DNA of 64,000 nt from contig JAHFWL010000404.1 of assembly GCA_021292165.1 (NCBI GenBank), positions 28,843 to 92,842 of the forward strand, in the 5' to 3' direction. Of the stretch, positions 54,426 to 63,436 are shown one piece after another. The translations under genes were made by a program, and so were the position numbers. Numbering within the stretch: position 1 is the stretch's first letter; each line of letters opens with the position of its first letter. The stretch is from Shinisaurus crocodilurus (Eukaryota > Chordata > Lepidosauria > Squamata > Shinisauridae). The notes beneath the pieces were generated by a model. It made no database searches, was not told the DNA's origin, and saw only the letters and a list, made by a program, of their open reading frames with translations.

Positions 54426-55677
54426 TTGAAATAAAGTCTTTAAAAAATAAAAAGATGAGCATCTATAACCGTGCACCTGCCCATACAGGTGCTCGCAGAG
54501 TATAAAATATTTTTTTTAAAAAAATAAGGAAGAAAAGGTGCTGCAGCAACCAGCACCAACCTCGATGGGCCCCAGCCTGTCTCCTGAGCAGGATACTGCA
54601 GTGGGCTTGGGAAAGGCGTATGATTAAAGTCCCCAAGCACCCTGCAAATGTTTTACTCAGAGGAAATGCTACTGCCAAGGCAAGGTAAGGGGGGGGCTGG
54701 CAGTGGGTAAGGGGGAGCCCAGCCGCCTCCCGCTGGCTTGAGAGAGCTCCGGCAAGGCCCCCCCGCCTCTGCTTGTGGGGCCCTCCGCACCGCTGCAGAA
54801 CCGTCAGCCCCGCTCCGGGCGACCAGCATCATGCCTGGGGCCACGGGGGCGTCCAGCGCACACGCACACACACACGCACACGCGCACACCCCGGCTCCCT
54901 TGCCGGCTCCCTTGCCTGCGCAGCAGAACCGGCTTGGCAGCATGGCCAACGGGGATGATGGGAGTTGCAGCGCAAGATGTCTGGAGGCCACCAGGTTGGC
55001 AGGGCGGGGGCGGAGTGTGGCTCTCGTGCCACCTTAAAACCCGCAGGCTGATGGCGGCAGGAGCTTCCGCAAAAAGCCCCCCCCCATCCCTTTGTCAGTC
55101 TTACGGGTGCCACAAGGTATCCCCCCCCCATGTGCAGAAACAGCCCCCACCCCCTGCCAGCCGGTCCCAGCTCCGAATCCGAACTGGGGGAGGGGGGGGG
55201 AGCGAGCGGCGTCGAAACAGGATGTCAGGAGAAGCCGCTCCCTGGACATGCGGAAATCCCCCGCCCAGTTCACAGCCGGCTGAAGCCTCCCGCTCCCTGG
55301 CCAAGTACTTGGGGAGAAGACGGAAAACAGCAACAACAACAACAACAACCATAATTACCTGGGCTCCAATGCCTCAAGCGACTCCCCCCCCCACGCCGCC
55401 AGCCAGCCTTCCCGTCTTCCAGACAACCCAGCCCATCATGCCCTTATAGGGAGAGCGAGGGCCTTTTCGCCTCCACCTTCCTCCGCAACTCTCTGGACTC
55501 TGGCGGGTCAGTCTCTTTCCCCCACCTCGGTCTCTGCGAATGTTTCCCACCCTGCCCAAATGGGCCCTCTGCCCGCGCTCGCGTTTCCCCAGCCGACGCC
55601 GCCTTTGGAAGCGATATCGGGAAAGGGGAAGAACTGCAGTTGCTGCTGGGAGTGGGGGGCGCCCAGCAGAGCACTCA

Positions 55678-55769
55678 CCTTTCCCTCCGTGGGCCGATTT
55701 CCGAGTCCCGGTTGCAAGCGTGGGACAGGCGAAAGAGCCCGGCCAACAGCAGCAGCAGCAGCAGCAGCT
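55678..55769 (-). other. Second exon-like segment: hydrophobic leader plus donor
   Basis: Read on the minus strand: a leucine run from CTG repeats, then AGLFRLSHACNRDSEIGPRR, then AAAG|GTGAGT, a near-consensus donor. Resembles a signal-peptide exon, but the start codon is absent (TAG precedes) and the leucines come from a trinucleotide repeat, so chance is a real possibility. Confidence 0.25.
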
Positions 55770-55847
55770 TCTAGCCGGCCGGGTCGTCGGACTCGCTTTA
55801 GGTGGAAGCTGGGCGGGTCTCCCTAGACAGGCTGCCTGCCCCTTGGT

Positions 55848-56012
55848 CAGGACCGGTGCAAGGCAGTTCGGTGCCCTAGGCAAGATCAGATATTTAGCGC
55901 CCCCCTTTCCCACTTGAGAGCGCTGTATTTTTTTTCAAGGCGTTTCTGGCGCCCTCTTTAGCCCTGCGCCCTAGGCAGCTGCCTAGTTGGCCTAATGGTA
56001 GAACCGGCCCTG
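55848..56012. mobile_element. hAT MITE (C family), perfect 8-bp TSD
   Basis: CAGGACCGGTGCAAGGCAG to AACCGGCCCTG, flanked by CCCTTGGT at 55840-55847 and 56013-56020. It interrupts the GC-rich segment just after the GARS1-like donor, inside what would be intron 1. Confidence 0.95.
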
Positions 56013-56027
56013 CCCTTGGTCCGTCAC

Positions 56028-56163
56028 CTGCTGCCACACCGCCTGCCTGAGCGGGGCCAAGAGCGCCTCGGCGGCGGGCCCGTCCATGCCGGGGTCTGGC
56101 GGGGGCGGCGAGGAAGAAGAGGAGGAGGACGCGGGGGCGGGACGGCGGGCGAGGGCTGTGCGC
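56028..56163 (-). other. GARS1-like first exon, captured in a hAT element
   Basis: On the minus strand an ATG at 56087-56085 opens MDGPAAEALLAPLRQAVWQQ and stops at CAG|GTGACG (donor at 56027-56026). This matches the start of the cytosolic form and WHEP domain of vertebrate glycyl-tRNA synthetase (known pattern MDG..AE..LAPLR.AV.QQ, about 14 of 20 identical from memory), with the donor where the first exon ends in other vertebrates as I recall it. The frame stays open upstream (PPPPDPG and a serine run), where GARS1 has its mitochondrial leader. GARS1 joins glycine to its tRNA in cytosol and mitochondria. No exon 2 or later exon is recognised anywhere in the window, the GC-rich block ends at the hAT terminus, and the exon is in sense with the element. 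Most likely a captured fragment, not a working gene. Confidence 0.75.
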
Positions 56164-56307
56164 CGCGCGTCCCTATTGGTGGGCCTATTTTTGGGGAGGG
56201 GCCTGGAGCTGCCGCTCCAATAGCCCCTATCTTAATCCGGCCCTGGCTGCAGCTGGGTTCCAGTTGTGACCCAGGTAAGTGAAGAAGTGATGGACTGGAG
56301 GCAGGAG

Positions 56308-56763
56308 TTAAGGATGCATGAGAATTTCATTTCAGTTTCTTTTTGTTCCAGATTTACCCAGTTCTCACCTCCCGGACCGAACATGGACTTGGACACAATC
56401 TACTGTCTAAGTCTGTATATTCCCGAGCTTGCAATGTGATCTGCAGACCAAAAAAAATTTTTTTTTAAATGTGTTTGACCGCATGCATACATTTGAAAAA
56501 TGCACTAGTAAAATGCATATGTTTGAAAAATATATGTGCAAACTTACTTTAATCAATGGGAGAAGAACGTGCTGATTTCAAAGATGCACAACAAATGGAT
56601 GCGTGCGTTCGGAAAAATCCACGTGACAGTCTGCACGCGTTTTGGTGCAAAAAGAAACGAACGGAGATTGTACACTGATACGGCCATGAGTCGGGACGAG
56701 CTTTGAGGTGGAATCTGGAGAACTTAGCTGAGCTAGAGTTTTGCTTGTGGGCACATCCCTAGG
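56308..56763 (+). mobile_element. B-family element
   Basis: AAGGATGCATGAGAATTTC at the left, GGGCACATCCCTAG at the right, with repeated GAAAAATGCA and ATGCATATGTTTGAAAAA units inside. Confidence 0.7.
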
Positions 56764-57734
56764 CCGCCACAGGAGACACGATCATGGATAGACTGGTGGT
56801 TGGATATACCAGGTCAGCTGAGCAGCTTCATAGGGGCTGGTGGGTCTCCGTTGGCTCATGAGGTCAACTGACCATCTGAGGGAACCATCCTATGGCCCCT
56901 AGACATCGTCAGGGGGTCGGTGGGTGGGCATAAGATATTTTGGATTCCCAGATCTTAGGTCAGAAACAGAGCTCTGACTTCAGAGCTGGGAATCTGTCTT
57001 TCAGCCCCCCCTCTCCCCACTTGCTGCTGGTGTGGAAAGAACTGCACCGGCTGCCTCTCCAAGGTCAGGAAAGAGCCCCTGGAGGGGGGCAAAGGGGGAA
57101 GGGAGGAGATTGTAGAGGCCAGGGTATGACATATCCTGTGTCCTCTGCAGCCTCTTTCCCTCCCACTCCAAAGTGCCCCAGCTAGATGGCCAAAAACAGC
57201 CATCTAGCAAAAGTGCAGAGCGGGAGGAGTGGGAAGGCACAGATCTCCTCCGCAGCTCCTCCTCCTGCCCTGCACTGGATGTTCGTCAGCCTCCGAGTTC
57301 AGAGGCTGATAATCATCCTGATAGGATTGTGCCCTTAGACAATGGAATCAGCTGACATTATTCAGGGCAGTACTGCAGCCTGGGCATCCTAGCCTATATG
57401 GCAGGCTGAGGGACTAGAGCCCCATTGGCTCAGGAGGTAAAAAAAATGAGAGACTGGCAGCCAGAGATCTCAGTTCAAGACCTCCCCCGCCCCAGTTGAC
57501 CTTATGGAAATATAAACAACAACAACAACAACAACAGCAACAGCAACAGCAAAAGCCATTGCCCCAGAGAGTTTACAATCATCATTTCAATGTTGGAATG
57601 GAAAATGGAGTGAAGGAAAGGGAGAGGAAAGGGCCAACTAACAAGGGTTGAATACAAGCAAATGTGTTACATGTATTATGGCTGGCTTTGGTTGGGGTAA
57701 ATGGTTAAGACAACCTGTCCCAATCTTGTTTTTT
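56764..57734. other. Unassigned; (CAA)n near 57508-57555
   Basis: No recognised repeat or exon besides the trinucleotide run. Confidence 0.4.
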
Positions 57735-58650
57735 CAGGTGTTGTTGGTCTATAATGGCCACCCCCCTTGAGCGTTTGCTATATTGGCTGGGGCTGATGAA
57801 AGTTGTAGTCCAACCAGGGATGGGGACTCGGACTCGAGGACTCGACTCTTGAGTCGGACTGAGTCCCCCCTCTGACTCGACTCGGACTCGAGTCCCAATA
57901 TTTTTAATGGGACTCGAGACTCGACTCGGGACTCGAGACTCGACTCGGGACTCGAGACCAATGACTTGTCAACATCCCTGGGCTGTTGACGAGTCTTCTG
58001 GCTGTGCCAGAAGGAGCGCGATCACCGGTGAAGAGCGCATGGAAGCGAGGCGCGCTGCTGCTCGGCCACTATGGACAGCTACCAGGAACGCAGCCCCAAC
58101 GATGTGTTGAGATTTATTTTGATTGATGTGTTGTTGTGGGGGGTTTGGGTTAGGGTCAGACATTTTGGGTTTGGCTGCCTCTGCCTGCCTGTCTGGGGTT
58201 CCCAGCCTCCTCTGCCTGCCTCGTCTCTTCTTGACCTGTTCAACAGTTGAATTGTCCAAGACAAAGGCCTCTGCCTGCCTGCTTTGGGGTTCCCTGCCTC
58301 CTCTGCCTGCCTGGTTATTTTGGGTTTGTCTGCCTGGTCTGTTCTTGCCAAAATCAGTTGCAGAGTTTTGAAATAAAAAGGCACACTTGTGCCTAGAATT
58401 TGTTTAAGCCACACATCTGAAGTAGCCTTATTTTGTTGGGGGGAAACCCCATTGATTTTAATAGGGACTCGTGGAGTCAGCTTTGGGAGTGACTCGTGAC
58501 TCGTGACTCGTGAGTCACCATTTTGGACCAAGGACTCGGACTCGGACTCGAGACTCGGGTCCAAAGACTCATGACTCGACTCGTGACTCGAGACCAAGGA
58601 CTCTTCAACATCCCTGAGTCCAACAACATCTGGTGACCCAAGGTTGGGAA
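57735..58650. repeat. Diverged hairpin element split by a GACTC-rich element
   Basis: Left arm 'ttggctggggctgatgaaag' TTGTAGTCCAAC; right arm 'caacaacatctggtgaccca' AGGTTGGG after the insertion. Confidence 0.8.
57815..58616. mobile_element. GACTC-rich hAT-type element, perfect 8-bp TSD
   Basis: CAGGGATGGGGACTCGG to TCAACATCCCTG, flanked by AGTCCAAC at 57807-57814 and 58617-58624. Both subterminal regions (57825-57960 and 58460-58600) are packed with direct and inverted GACTCGAG, GACTCG and GACTC units. The centre has two diverged copies of a CTCTGCCTGCCTG...GGGGTTCCC unit. An internal CAACATCCCTG at 57969-57979 mimics the right end. Confidence 0.93.
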
Positions 58651-59010
58651 GGGGTTAAATCAAAATCTTCACTGAAAAGATTTGAAGGGGGAGAGAAGGT
58701 GGCGTCATGCGGGTGTTCTGGAGAGTAGTTTCAGTCATGACAGGGAGCAAAAGAGTCATTTAAGGGAGGAGGAGAGTTTGGAGCAGCCGAGGGTAAATAT
58801 TTATCAGACAGAAAATAGGACTTTGATTTTGAAAACTCATTATCTCACCTGGGGATGGGCCAATTTGTCAGATTTGCTTTCTCCCACTTTGAATTTTTAA
58901 AATCAAAATCAAAATCAAAGAGTTCTTTCTCTCCCAAATATGAAGGACTTCGCAAATCCTGGTAAATTCATATTGAAAACAAACTGAAATGAAATTCTCA
59001 CTCATCTGCA
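58651..59010. repeat. Probable B-family relic and unassigned sequence
   Basis: (AATCAA)n near 58905 and 'gaaatgaaattctcactcat' CTGCA resemble a B-family end. Confidence 0.4.
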
Positions 59011-59102
59011 CCAGCCAAATTCCATGAGTACAGCTATTTCCAGCATAGAGAGGAACATGTTGTACCTGCCCACTGCATAGCTGTTAAAGATGAGGAGCTT
59101 GT

Positions 59103-59125
59103 CAAAACTAAAAAAAAAAAAAAAA
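59103..59125. repeat. Poly(A) run
   Basis: 17 or more A residues, then AGAGAGAG. Confidence 0.9.
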
Positions 59126-59290
59126 GAGAGAGAGGTGACAACTCTAATTCAACCCTAAACGTGTTGAATACACAGGGATTCAAAGCCAGGCGTTTAACAG
59201 CTAAGCACTCAAAAACACTGTGGTCTAGAAAACTGCATAGGTTGAACCACACAGGGCCAACGTATGCAGCCTGATTCCATCCATTGTTTC

Positions 59291-59292
<2 letters not shown>

Positions 59293-59328
<36 letters not shown>
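59293..59328. repeat. (CA)n microsatellite
   Basis: About 17 CA units. Confidence 0.97.
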
Positions 59329-59329
<1 letters not shown>

Positions 59330-59339
59330 ACATTCATAG

Positions 59340-60195
59340 AATGCTGTCATTTTTATCCAAATGTGGTTTCTCACAGGGTTCTTGTGTTCACAGCTCCCTC
59401 CCACAAAAGAAACCACACAATAATTTTTCATCACTCTTAATCGGTCACATGGAGCAGCATTCAAAAAACTGTTCATTAAAGAGCAGGCGATAAATATTTT
59501 CTCAATATACCATGACCTTATGAGACCATCTTGTGTGGCAAAGAAGTGGGGAGGGAATGCCGTAATTTGTTTTGTGTGATGATCAAGTGCAATTCAGCCG
59601 TGACGCGTGCCCTTCCTATATAATGGCGCGCATATATCATTGATGAGAGCCCGGCTGCTTTCTTTCATGCTCTTTCAGAATGACAACTTTGGAAAACAAG
59701 ATTACAGCTGGTGCTGTATTTTGTGGCTGGCTTCGTGCCTGATTCGCAGAAGGAGGGGGGGAAACCCTAAACAAAACGACACTGATAAGGAAAGAAAGGG
59801 AAAGAATCGGAGGCACACAATAACATCAGATCCAAGGCAACAGCTATGAATTTGGCCCAGAAAAAGTGCTGTAGACGTTAATTTTTCCCCAGGATGGAGA
59901 AGCTCTGTTACATAATTGGTTACGTAACAAAAATGAAATATTAACAGGCTCTTGATGGCAAGGAATAACAACAAACAAGAGGAGGAGGCATTCGGGAAGG
60001 AGATTTTGGGGAGATGTACAGCTGCTAGCCATGTTGTGCCACCTACTCGCAGGGTTTGATCCCTTGGCGTTACTCCACTATCCCTGGACTTTGTTCAGTT
60101 TGGGCCCAGTTCAGACAGCCAGTGGACACACGCAATGGACTCCAGAAGTGTGCAGAGGGCATTGTACTTGTGAGGCACCAGCTATATAATACAGG
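59340..60195. other. Unassigned, single-copy-looking
   Basis: Long AT-rich stretch with TAATTGGTTACGTAACA and TATAATGGCGCGCATATA but no repeat or coding match. Candidate for a conserved noncoding region, unproven. Confidence 0.4.
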
Positions 60196-60196
60196 C

Positions 60197-60376
60197 CTGT
60201 GGCTCATGCTGGCTCAGCTTGTCTGAGCGTGGAAAGCTAAGCAGGGTCAGGCCTGGTTATTACTTGGATGGGGGACCCCTCCTCTAGAGACCCTGCATTG
60301 AGCAGGGTGTTGGACTCGATGGCCTTGTAGGCTCCTTCCAACTCTATAAATCTATGAAATCTATGAAATCTATGAA
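60197..60376 (+). mobile_element. 5S-rRNA-derived SINE with CR1-like tail
   Basis: GGCTCAGCTTGTCTGAGCG, AAAGCTAAGCAGGGTCAGGC, ACTTGGATGGGGGACC, then 'gttggactcgatggccttgt' and a TCTATGAAA repeat tail. Confidence 0.9.
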
Positions 60377-60640
60377 CCCAGCACTGCCACAGGGTGTCCT
60401 GATCCATTACAGATCATGCCGCAACAGGGAGGTGATGACCCAGGGAGACGGCAGGAGGCAACCCATGGGCTGGAGCCCACCTAAAGCAAGTGCATGGTCA
60501 GCCCCCTGGCCGGGACTAAAGGTGCTGTTCCAAAGATGAGTGCAGCCTTCCCCAACCTGGGACCCTGCATTGTCTCAGGAGGTTGGCAAATGAGACCAGC
60601 AAGGAATTGAGAATACAGAGCAATAGATTGTAAACGGAAC
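60377..60640. other. Unassigned sequence
   Basis: No feature recognised. Confidence 0.3.
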
Positions 60641-60657
60641 TGAGTGGGAACTACAGC

Positions 60658-60695
60658 GCCACTGAAGAAGGCCTGTGGGCCGAAACGCGTTTGGC
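60658..60695 (+). ncRNA. Hammerhead-ribozyme-like motif
   Basis: Core CTGAAGA (60662-60668) and GAAA (60682-60685) are present. Stem II is GGCC-TGTG-GGCC (60670-60681). Stem III is AC-GC-GT (60685-60690). Stem I pairs GCCA (60658-60661) with TGGC (60692-60695). Predicted cleavage falls after T60691 (GUU). One extra A (60669) lies between the core and stem II, unlike the canonical fold. Hammerheads are known in Penelope-like retroelements, which suggests the source. Activity is inferred only. Confidence 0.5.
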
Positions 60696-61058
60696 TTCGC
60701 CACCTAACAGCAGGAAAGCTTCTATGCTGAGGGGACTTATCTCGGGCAGCCACAAACAAAAAAACATTGGCACTAACAATACCACACCCAGAGATAAAAG
60801 CCCTCTAGTCCGAAAAGACATTCAAGATCATCCTCAGCCCTTGAGAAGCTGTATTTTACATGTCTATTTTCTGGTTTATACATGTTTTATATATATATAT
60901 ATATAATTTTAAAAAATATTTCTGTAAATCTTGATATTATAAATTAAGTCTATTTTACTATACCTTAATGTTTATATTTTTGGTTATCATTATATTACAT
61001 TTCTCCTGCCTTTTAAGTTTCTCTGTGTTGATGCCAACTCACATCATCCCCAGGCCAG
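60696..61058. repeat. AT-rich sequence after the ribozyme-like motif
   Basis: Possible remainder of the retroelement that brought the motif; (TA)n at 60888-60905. No coding match. Confidence 0.35.
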
Positions 61059-61059
61059 A

Positions 61060-61205
61060 CATGCCAACATATGCTGTTATTTTCGCCCCCCTTCCCCTTC
61101 CCCATTTGGCCGTTCCGCCCAACCACTGCAATGCAGTCCCCGAGAGCTTCTCTGAAACGGAATCCAGCCCTTGGCCTGAAAGAGGTTCAACACCTGTAAT
61201 CTACA
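61060..61205. repeat. E-family element end
   Basis: 'agcccttggcctgaaagagg' TTCAACACCTG; same terminus as at 7840 and 32640. Confidence 0.6.
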
Positions 61206-61218
61206 TTGACTGGCTGTC

Positions 61219-61837
61219 ATAGGGTTGTGCAAATCAGCAAACTGGAGCTCAATGAAGTTCTCTGAATTCCATCTTGAAGCTCTTTCCAACTTGACTCCAT
61301 ATCAGATTGTGAGTTGGTTTTTTTGGGGGGGCGGGGTCTTTTCTTTTCACATGGAAATCTCTGCGTGTACTTTTATGAAGATTTCCCCAAATGTACACAT
61401 CAGTTGTGCACATCCTTGAAAAGCCACATCCTTCTCCCATTTAAGTGTATTTGTGCACATTTTTCAAAAGTACACATTTTTCATGCTCATTTTCATATGC
61501 ATGCATAGAATCATAGAAAGAATCATAGAAAAGTAGAGTTGGAAGGGGCCTACAAGGCCATCGAGTCCAACCCCCTGCTCAATGCAGGAATCTAGGTCAA
61601 AGCATCTCTGACAGATGTCTGTCCAGCTGCACCTTGAATGCCTCCAGAGTGGGAGAGCCCACGACCCCATGTTGTCCAATGCATGGGGGGGGGGTCCCAC
61701 ATATCACATTGCAAGTTCAGAGATGTACAGACTTGAACTGCAGATTGCATCCGAGTCCATGTTGGGTCGGGAAGGTGCGGACTGGGTAAATTCTGATCAC
61801 AAATGAACCAAAATGAATTTCTCATATATCCCTAGCC
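61219..61837 (+). mobile_element. B-family element with CR1 insertion
   Basis: TAGGGTTGTGCAAATC at the left and TTCTCATATATCCCTA at the right; A-rich GTACACATTTTTC blocks inside; CR1 inserted at about 61507-61672. Confidence 0.75.
61507..61672 (-). mobile_element. CR1 3' end
   Basis: AGAATCATAGAAAG octamer tail, 'agttggaaggggcctacaag', 'gccatcgagtccaacccc' and a CTTGAATGCCTCCAG relic. ATGCATG occurs at both edges (possible target duplication). Confidence 0.9.
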
Positions 61838-61857
61838 GCCGCCGCGACCCCGGCTCT

Positions 61858-62010
61858 CCAGGGTTTTAGACAGGAGTCTTTCCTCTCCTTTCCTGGTGAG
61901 AATTGAACCTGGGACCTCTTGCATTCAAAGGAAGTACTTTGACACCAAGCTGATCATGCAGACTGTTGCTGGATCTGGCATGCCTGAGGTTGCTTTGGAT
62001 TTGTGTTGCT
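61858..62010 (+). repeat. tRNA-like SINE fragment
   Basis: 'gagaattgaacctgggacct' and CTTGCATTCAAAGGAAGTAC match the head of a common reptile SINE. Confidence 0.5.
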
Positions 62011-62348
62011 TGAACATCGTATTGCATTGCAAACTTCTTATGGAGCAGAAGAGAATTTTCATCTGTTTGTGGTCTGGCACCCCATGGGGTTGTACCATTC
62101 CAATATTTAAACAATAAGCAATTCCATTCAGCTCATCTAGGCATCAGTGCTTCTGAAATGAATCTTGTCCTATGTTTACTTGAGGGAAAATGCTATGCAG
62201 GAGGAGGAGGAGGAGAAGGAGGAGGAGGCGGCCCTCACAAACGTGCTCTCTACAAAACTAAGATTCCTGTAACTTGTTTTATGAACCATTTTGAACTGCA
62301 GTCCTAAGTAAACTCTTAAACACCACAATCTTGGTTCCATTTGAGGGA
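62011..62348. other. Unassigned, with (GGA)n at 62199-62229
   Basis: No other feature recognised. Confidence 0.35.
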
Positions 62349-62799
62349 CAGGGCCGGCGCTACCGCTAGGCAGACCCAGGTGGCTGCCTAGGGCGCGTGG
62401 CGGAAGAGGGCGCAGAGTTTCTGCGCCCCTTCCTCGCCTCCGCGCGCTCCTGCCCTGCCTGCCGCCTCCGCCACGCCTCCCCCCCGCTTGCCGGCTGCTG
62501 CCGCCGCCGCCGCTGCACCTCCCCTCCACGCACGCGCGCGCGCCCGCCCACCCCCAACCACCTACCTACCTTCCCGTCGTAAAGCGTGGGGGTCCCATCG
62601 CGTCGGAGGAGGAGGCGGCGGCAGCAGCAGCAGCCGCCAGCAGCGGGGGCGGCGGAAGGTAGGTGGTGGTGGTGGCGGCGGCGGCACGGGGGGGTTGCAG
62701 AGCAGGGCTGCTTTGCTCCGGAGCCCCCCCCCCACGGCACGAGGGGGGGCGCTAAATATAATTTGGCCTAGGGCGCCAAACAGACCTGCACCGTTCCTG
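62349..62799. mobile_element. GC-rich hAT element (C family, long form), perfect 8-bp TSD
   Basis: CAGGGCCGGCGCTACCGC at the left and TGCACCGTTCCTG at the right, flanked by TTGAGGGA at 62341-62348 and 62800-62807. Its ends match the short 166-bp C-family MITEs at 14904 and 55848 in reverse, but about 300 bp of CpG-island-like sequence lies between. Confidence 0.92.
62577..62605 (-). other. Exon-like start codon plus donor in the GC-rich hAT
   Basis: Minus strand: GACGCGATGGGACC start, MGPPRFTTG, then GGAAG|GTAGGTAGG. A plus-strand donor GGAAG|GTAGGTGG lies at 62658. Too short to identify, and GC-rich sequence makes chance matches likely. Confidence 0.2.
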
Positions 62800-62807
62800 T
62801 TGAGGGA

Positions 62808-63434
62808 GAGTAATAAGACTTAAATTCTTGACAGAGCTGGTTGAGGGCTCAAGGGTGACAGCGAATAGAAAACAATTTGAGAGGGGAAAACACAGCAGCC
62901 TGTATGACAAACAGAAAAGAGATGTGTCCTCAGTGCTTGCAGCCCCAGTGCTGGGCCATCTGACTGCCCCCACCAGCAGGTATGAACCTGGATTGAAAGA
63001 ACTGAGTCATCGGGGACCCCTATGTCTCCAGAAACACTTGCTTCAGCTTGAAAGTGTCAATCACTGGGGTTCGAATGGGATCCCCGCTGTATGCATAAAG
63101 GAAAATGCATCTCCTATATGGCACATCAATGAAATGAAAGATCCATCTGGCGATATGGGTGGTTGTCTGTGCATAATGTGGAGCTGGCTGCAGAGCGCAC
63201 ACCTGAATGAAAAAGCCAGTTGAAAGCTGTTGTCAAAACTGGTTTTCATTCTTCCTTTCCCCGTTTGAATGCACAGTCAGGAGTCGGACTTGCTGACTCG
63301 CTCACTAAATGCTGTTCGATGGGTACCTTTCACATGCAGCCATTGAAAAAAATATATTTCTCTCCCTTTCTTTCTAGAGGAAATGTGGTTTACTTGGGCA
63401 GGCCACCCAGTAGGTAGGGATGGAAGAACCAGGG
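62808..63434. other. Unassigned; 131-codon frame of no known family
   Basis: A frame at 62828-63223 on the + strand has no recognisable motif, no signal peptide and no codon pattern I can defend as coding. Confidence 0.4.
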
Positions 63435-63436
63435 AT

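Larger units (their letters stand above)
54650..56160. other. CpG-island-like segment inside the outer hAT
   Basis: Strongly CpG-rich from about 54700 to 56160. The GC-rich character stops exactly at the hAT terminus and target duplication, with ordinary sequence after 56253. Includes (AAC)n at 55327-55350 and (AGC)n at 55748-55769. Contains at least one exon-like segment on the minus strand. Confidence 0.75.
50398..56245 (-). mobile_element. Outer hAT element (non-autonomous, gene-fragment-bearing), 8-bp TSD
   Basis: Left end CAGGGCCGGATTAAGAGCAT and right end (in reverse) CAGGGCCGGATTAAGATAGG share a 15-bp TIR. Flanked by GCTGCAGC at 50390-50397 and 56246-56253. Beyond the TIR, its left end is identical over about 110 bp to the right end of the inner element, and its right end matches the inner left end, so the two are the same family in opposite orientation. 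Own sequence: 50398-50740 and 53978-56245. It holds a CR1 fragment (about 50620-50720), an L2 tail, a C-family MITE and a GC-rich, exon-bearing segment, and no transposase. Confidence 0.9.

Noticed and set aside
56000..56163. Functional GARS1 gene at this locus
   Set aside because: No further exons seen on the minus strand, the GC-rich segment ends at a hAT terminus with an exact duplication, and an MITE sits just past the donor.
62828..63223. 131-codon ORF as a host gene
   Set aside because: No domain, signal, splice context or family resemblance; length is within chance for the window size.
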